Source: Canna indica
Lineage: Eukaryota; Streptophyta; Magnoliopsida; Zingiberales; Cannaceae
Assembly (NCBI GenBank): GCA_034359265.1
Contig: CP136891.1
Location: 63,092,001 to 63,156,000 of the forward strand
Direction of reading: 5' to 3'
DNA: 64,000 nucleotides
The position numbers and the translations under genes were made by a program. The notes below the pieces were generated by a model. The model was not told the DNA's origin. It searched no databases and saw nothing but the letters and a program-made list of their open reading frames with translations. Shown here piece by piece: positions 59,684 to 64,000 of the stretch (its first letter is position 1; every line of letters starts with the position of its first letter).

Positions 59684-60805
59684 TCATGAACCCGAGGGTA
59701 CTGCTAGAACTGGCGTCGACGTCAAGCGGTCTTTGAGCTTCAGAAAGCTCTCCTCGCACCTACTATCACCTTCGAACTTGACCTTCTTCTGGATCAGGCG
59801 GGTCAATGGTGCTGTAATCCTGGAGAAATTCTTCACAAACTTTTTATAGTAACCTGCCAACCATAGAAAACTGCGAATCTCCGAGACATTGGTCGGCCTC
59901 TTCCAGTTTTGAATTGCCTCTATCTTTGTAGGGTCCACCTTTATTCCTTCCTTGGACACCACATGACCAAGAAACCCTACGCTCTCCAACCAGAACTCGC
60001 ACTTGGAGAATTTGGCATACAACTTGTGCTCCATGAGAGTTTCCAGAACTACCCTCAAGTGCTCAGCATGCTCCTCCCTGCTCTTGGAATAAATCAAACT
60101 ATCATCAATGAACACAATTACAAACTTATCCAGGTATTCCTTGAACACTCGGTTCATCAGGTCCATAAATGCTGCAGGTGCATTAGTTAGCCTGAATGAC
60201 ATCACCAGAAACTCAAAGTGCCCATACCTTGACCTGAAAGCGGTTTTAGGGACGTCACTATCCCGAATCCTTAACTGATGATACCCTGACCATAGGTCAA
60301 TCTTAGAAAACCACTACGCTCCCTGAAGTTGATCAAACAAATCATCAATCCTTAGCAACGGGTACCGGTTCTTCACTGTTACCTTATTAAGCTGTCGGTA
60401 ATCAATACACATCTGCATGGACCCATCCTTCTTCTTTACAAAGAGCACTGGAGCACCCCAAGATGAAACGCTGGGGCGAATGAAACCCAGATCAAGCAGC
60501 TCCTGCAATTGGGACTTTGACTCAGCTAGTGTCATCCGATACGGAGGAATGGAGATCGGCTTTACCCCTAGCTGTAAATTGATACAGAATTCGATCTCTC
60601 TCTCTGGAGGTAACCCTGACAACTCCTCCAAAAATACATCAGAGAACCCGCATACTACAGGCATCCTCCCGATGTCTCTAGCCGCACCTCCACCTTCCTC
60701 TGCCACTAACACAAAGGTTAAAAAAAATGACCGACACCCGCCAAAAAGCAACTTCCGGGCCTTAAGAGATGATATCGCCATCAACGGCTCACCCCCTTCC
60801 CTCAC
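59684..60805 (-). pseudogene. Reverse transcriptase of gypsy B, broken
   Basis: The upstream frame 60314-60805 reads [59 protein letters not shown] and [16 protein letters not shown] stop near 60313 and a frame break follow. Then 59684-60205 reads [20 protein letters not shown], the active box FIDDSLIYS (both Asp present), [20 protein letters not shown] and [14 protein letters not shown]. It is better preserved than in gypsy A but not intact. Confidence 0.9.
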
Positions 60806-61295
60806 CCTGGATGGTAAACTGGGGCATCCCGGGCTTACTGAAGGTCACAGTCTTAGTCCTGCAATCAATTGAGGTGAAATGGTCCACCAACCAATCCATG
60901 CCCAATATCACATCAAGCTCCAACATCGGCAGGAGTGTCAAATCGGCCATCAGCACATGCCCACAAATGACAACCTTGCAGCCTCGAAAGACTGTCTCTG
61001 CCATCACAAAAACGCCCGTAGGCATAGACACCACAAGGGGTAACTCAAGCACAGAAGGTACCCCTACCAACTTAGCACCAAACAAAACAGACACGAAAGA
61101 GTGCGTAGCACCCGGATCAAACAAGACATATGCAATTGCGGAACTAACAACAAGGTTGCCTGACTCTACTGCCCTAGATGCCTCAATGCCCTCTTGGTTC
61201 ATAGCAACCACCCGTTCAGCGGGCCTCTCTGAACCACTAGCTCGCTGGCCTCCTCCCTGAGTTTGACCCATTTGAGTTACGAAACCTATTGACAT
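60789..61295 (-). pseudogene. Aspartic protease region of gypsy B
   Basis: An open frame with VLFDPGATHSFVSVLFGAKL (active site) and LELDVILGMDWLVDHFTSID. It overlaps the start of the next frame (60805), where a frame change occurs. The usual polyprotein would continue into reverse transcriptase. Confidence 0.85.
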
Positions 61296-62100
61296 TCGTG
61301 TTTTTCCTCTGGTCTGATCAAGCTGCTGACTGCCCTTGCCAGGACAATCATTTTTGAAATGCCCAACCTATCCGCACCCAAAACATGCCTCAGAGCAAAA
61401 CCGCTCTGGTCCTATTCAACTCTGGTCGCACACAATCATGACCCTTAAGCATAAGGTCGATCTACACCCATAATTTATATTTCATGAAATCTAAGGGAAA
61501 GATCCTTCAATCAATCCAAAATTTCATCTATTGGAGAAATTTACTCTCAGCCAACCCCTGCAGATCCCTTATGTAGAACTCTATCAACTGCCCCCCTAGG
61601 ATCCCTAGGGCAGCCTTAACTATACTGCATAATAAATATTTAACTATATGATGAGACCCAATGAATCATTCAAGATAGTAAGCAATCATTGCAAGGATCT
61701 TTAATTCAGGCACCCATACAAAGGTAGCACCACCAAAAATAGTGCACTCTCTAGCACAGGGCCATTCACGGCCTCAAGCTGTGCTACCGTGGGACTTTCC
61801 CAGCTCCTCCTCCCTGCGGAGTGCCTCAGCCAGCTTAGCCACTCGGGCCTACAGCTACACAACCATGAGATCCTGTCCTACCTCCTACCGGGCCTGCGAT
61901 GGTCTCCCTCAACCCCGGCCCTGGCCTCGGCCTCACCGCTCAGTGGAGTTGCTATCACAATCGCTCCTTGCGGCATCAAAGGCCTCCATCGATATGGAAA
62001 CACCAGAAAAGAAATAATTCAAGATTAAGCAATTGAATTCACCCACTATTTTGCAAACTAAACCACAGGTCGCGCTGAGGTGCAGACTTAGCCCATTGAT
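61296..62100 (-). pseudogene. gag remnant of gypsy B
   Basis: A CCHC zinc knuckle at about 61335-61380 reads CFGCG, a TAG, then VGHFKNDCPGKG. Positions 61740-61960 retain Arg/Gly- and Glu-rich N-terminal gag-like coding. The gag core between them (FTRLSRY..., RRFVEGL... in gypsy A) is not found, so it is deleted or unrecognisable. Confidence 0.65.
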
Positions 62101-62186
62101 CTCATAGCATACCCCTATCGTATACTGACACGCTAGCAATGCCCTATACGATGACAACTCTAGGTCGTAGTCGGACCGAACCACAT

Positions 62187-62200
62187 GCTCTAATACTAAC
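62187..62200 (-). other. Primer binding site of gypsy B
   Basis: GTTAGTATTAGAGC on the minus strand, two bases from the 5' LTR, resembles TGGTATCAGAGC for initiator methionine tRNA with a few changes. Confidence 0.65.
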
Positions 62201-62202
62201 TT

Positions 62203-64000
62203 TGTCACGCCCCAAAAGCAGGGTCACGTGACCGGCCAAGATATACATACCTATACCCCGCAGCCTAACTCATGCACATGCAAACATCATAAACAACAAA
62301 GTAAATAATGGCTTTTAATAATAAAAGAACCAAAATAGATTTTCATTTCAAAACAACAAGGTTTTAAATACATATCTCAAGTATGTAAATAAATCAAAGA
62401 GCAACAGTTCTTTTAATAAATAAAATTAAATAAAATGTGAATGTCCCCACGGGACTACAACACCAAATACCAAAACAAAAGTTCATGACAACCTACTACA
62501 GACTCGACTACTATCCCTAACTAGTACTGCTATGAGATCATGTGGCTCCTCTACTCTTCAGCTGCGCCAAGTGCTCCAGCCCACCTCACCAGTCAGGCTC
62601 TGCAAAATAAAACAAAACAACGACAACGGGTGAGTTCAAAGAACTCAGCGAGCGGTTTTATCCGCCCTCATAAATAAACACAGAGATAACATAAATAAAT
62701 TCTATCTCTACAAAGACCACGTCGCAAAAACGTGACTAGCTAACAGGCCCAAAGGCCATCCATGCCCACGGCATCTATCTCTTCAAAGAGGTGCATCATG
62801 CTGAAGCCCTACCATGCTCCAAGGCAACGTCACCTAAAAAAAATGTGCATCAGGTCGAGCCCTACCATGCCCAAAGGCAACATCACCATCACAGAGGTGC
62901 ATTGGGTCGAAGCCCTACCATGCCAAAAGGCAACATCACCATCAATGAGGTGCATCGGGTCGAATCCCTACCATACCTAAAGGTAACATCATCGTCAAGA
63001 GGTGCATCGGGTCGAATCCCTACCATGCCCAAAGGCAACATCACCATCAAGAGGTGCATCGGGTCGAATCCCTACCATGCCAAAAGGCAACATCACCATC
63101 AATGAGGTGCATCGGGTCGAATCCCTACCATGCCTAAAGGCAACATCACCATCAAGAGGTGCATCGGGTCGAATCCCTACCATGCCTAAAGGTAACCGCG
63201 CACATATCAAGATAATCGGGAAAGGCCCTCCAAACTTATCCCGTAGGTTGGGAATTGACATCCAACCACACGGGCGTAACCCGTAACCCGGCTCCTAAAT
63301 AAGTCGCTCCGCCATTCCCAAGGATATGGCGCATCAAGACCTAAGTCAAGATTCTCCTACGGTGTCCTAAGGGTGTCCTCGCTATGAAGCGTCTCAACAC
63401 TTCAAACCCGACCCTTACCCCTTAGACCTGCAACGTCATGAACTCGTGTGGTTTTATTTCATGCATACATTGTAAGTTGGTTTATAATAGATTATTCTCA
63501 CCCTTAGATCCAATTTTAATTATAGAATTAAAATCTAGATCATCTCAATTAGGGTTTTGTTTGAGAGTTTTATTTTAGGGTTTTGTTCTGCCCAGTAGTT
63601 CTGTGTATACCCCGAATCTACTCTTCAAAGTATGTCCTATGTTTCCAAACTATATTTTCTGGTCAAAACGATAAGTTACACGACTATAATCAGAGATCTA
63701 ATCACATAATAACAAAGTAATAAAAAATCAGCTCAGATTCAACAAACATCACATAAATTTCAGGAAGCTGAAATTTCCAGCACAACATGAAATAAAATCC
63801 GAATTTTGCAGAATTAAATTCCTAAATTTCTAACATCACATATTCATGTCATCAAGTGAATCATGCATACAATCTCATAATTTTTATTCAATAAAAACTA
63901 GCATATATATCAAGAATCCCTAAACCAAGAATCAAGGATATTAAATTAATACTTTAGCATCAAGAACCTCTAGAACTCCAAGATGAGATTTGCACCCAAA
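62203..64000 (-). repeat. 5' LTR of gypsy B, partial
   Basis: It starts tgtcacgccccaaaagc on plus and runs off the window. The visible 1.8 kb aligns with the 3' LTR with only scattered substitutions and small indels. Confidence 0.9.
62787..63196 (-). repeat. 52-bp tandem array, about eight units, in the 5' LTR
   Basis: It has the same unit and about the same count as at 55810-56222 (AGGTGCATCGGGTCGAATCC at about 62948, 63000, 63053 and 63107). Confidence 0.9.

Larger units (their letters stand above)
55234..64000 (-). mobile_element. Ty3/gypsy element, family B (Del/Tekay-like), partial at window edge
   Basis: The 3' LTR is 55234-57897, the polypurine tract about 57899-57912, integrase through protease 57900-61300, a gag remnant 61300-62100, the primer site 62187-62200, and the 5' LTR from 62203 beyond the edge. 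The order on the minus strand is that of Ty3/gypsy. The internal region is only 4.3 kb. Most of RNase H and most of gag are deleted and stops are present, so it is non-autonomous. It landed in the foldback element ending at 55233. Confidence 0.9.

Overview
This window is nuclear DNA of a flowering plant. Two split genes with plant-type introns, two Ty3/gypsy elements with tRNA-iMet primer sites, an Au SINE, tiny TRIM/SMART elements, MULEs, a hAT and a CACTA end all point there. The very GC-rich first exon of the kinase gene hints at a monocot, but I cannot name the species.

Only two host genes can be supported, both on the minus strand. (1) Positions 1-9469 hold the 5' part of a plastid SDR39U1/GC1 (SulA-like) epimerase-family gene. 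Four exons are visible and the gene runs off the left edge. Its second intron is 7.6 kb, mostly a decayed Ty1/copia element (1932-8375) that itself received a SINE, two SMART-like miniature LTR elements and MITEs. (2) Positions 41575-50501 hold a complete CDPK-related kinase (CRK) gene of 11 exons and 599 codons. Its introns carry an Au SINE, a MULE-like element and two foldback elements.

Between the genes, 11520-32868 is a nested transposon block whose layers are marked by target-site duplications (TSDs). A solo copia-type LTR (TSD TCACC) is split by a Ty3/gypsy element of family A on the minus strand (TSD AGGAG). The family A element is split twice. Its 5' untranslated region holds a Pack-MULE (9-bp TSD) carrying a CYP703-like cytochrome P450 fragment, and that fragment is cut by a second solo LTR of the same copia-type family. 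Its 5' LTR holds a solo LTR of gypsy family B (TSD GGAAG), which contains a 5.04-kb hAT element (perfect 8-bp TSD GGCATGAG) with a broken transposase. A further solo LTR of family A lies at 34381-37405, and a compound MULE-like element with a perfect 9-bp TSD lies at 38931-40176.

The right end (55234-64000) is a gypsy family B element on the minus strand, running off the window. It has intact primer site, polypurine tract and LTR ends, but lacks most of RNase H and gag. LTRs of families A and B carry internal tandem arrays. The family B array occupies the same LTR position in each copy but differs in unit sequence between copies.

I found no new enzymatic or defence system. The most interesting material is the transposon biology: gene-fragment capture, the compound MULE, the miniature LTR elements and the LTR array turnover. 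Exon limits were placed by hand from splice consensus and reading phase. Element ends come from terminal motifs and TSDs. Internal element limits given as approximate should be treated as such.
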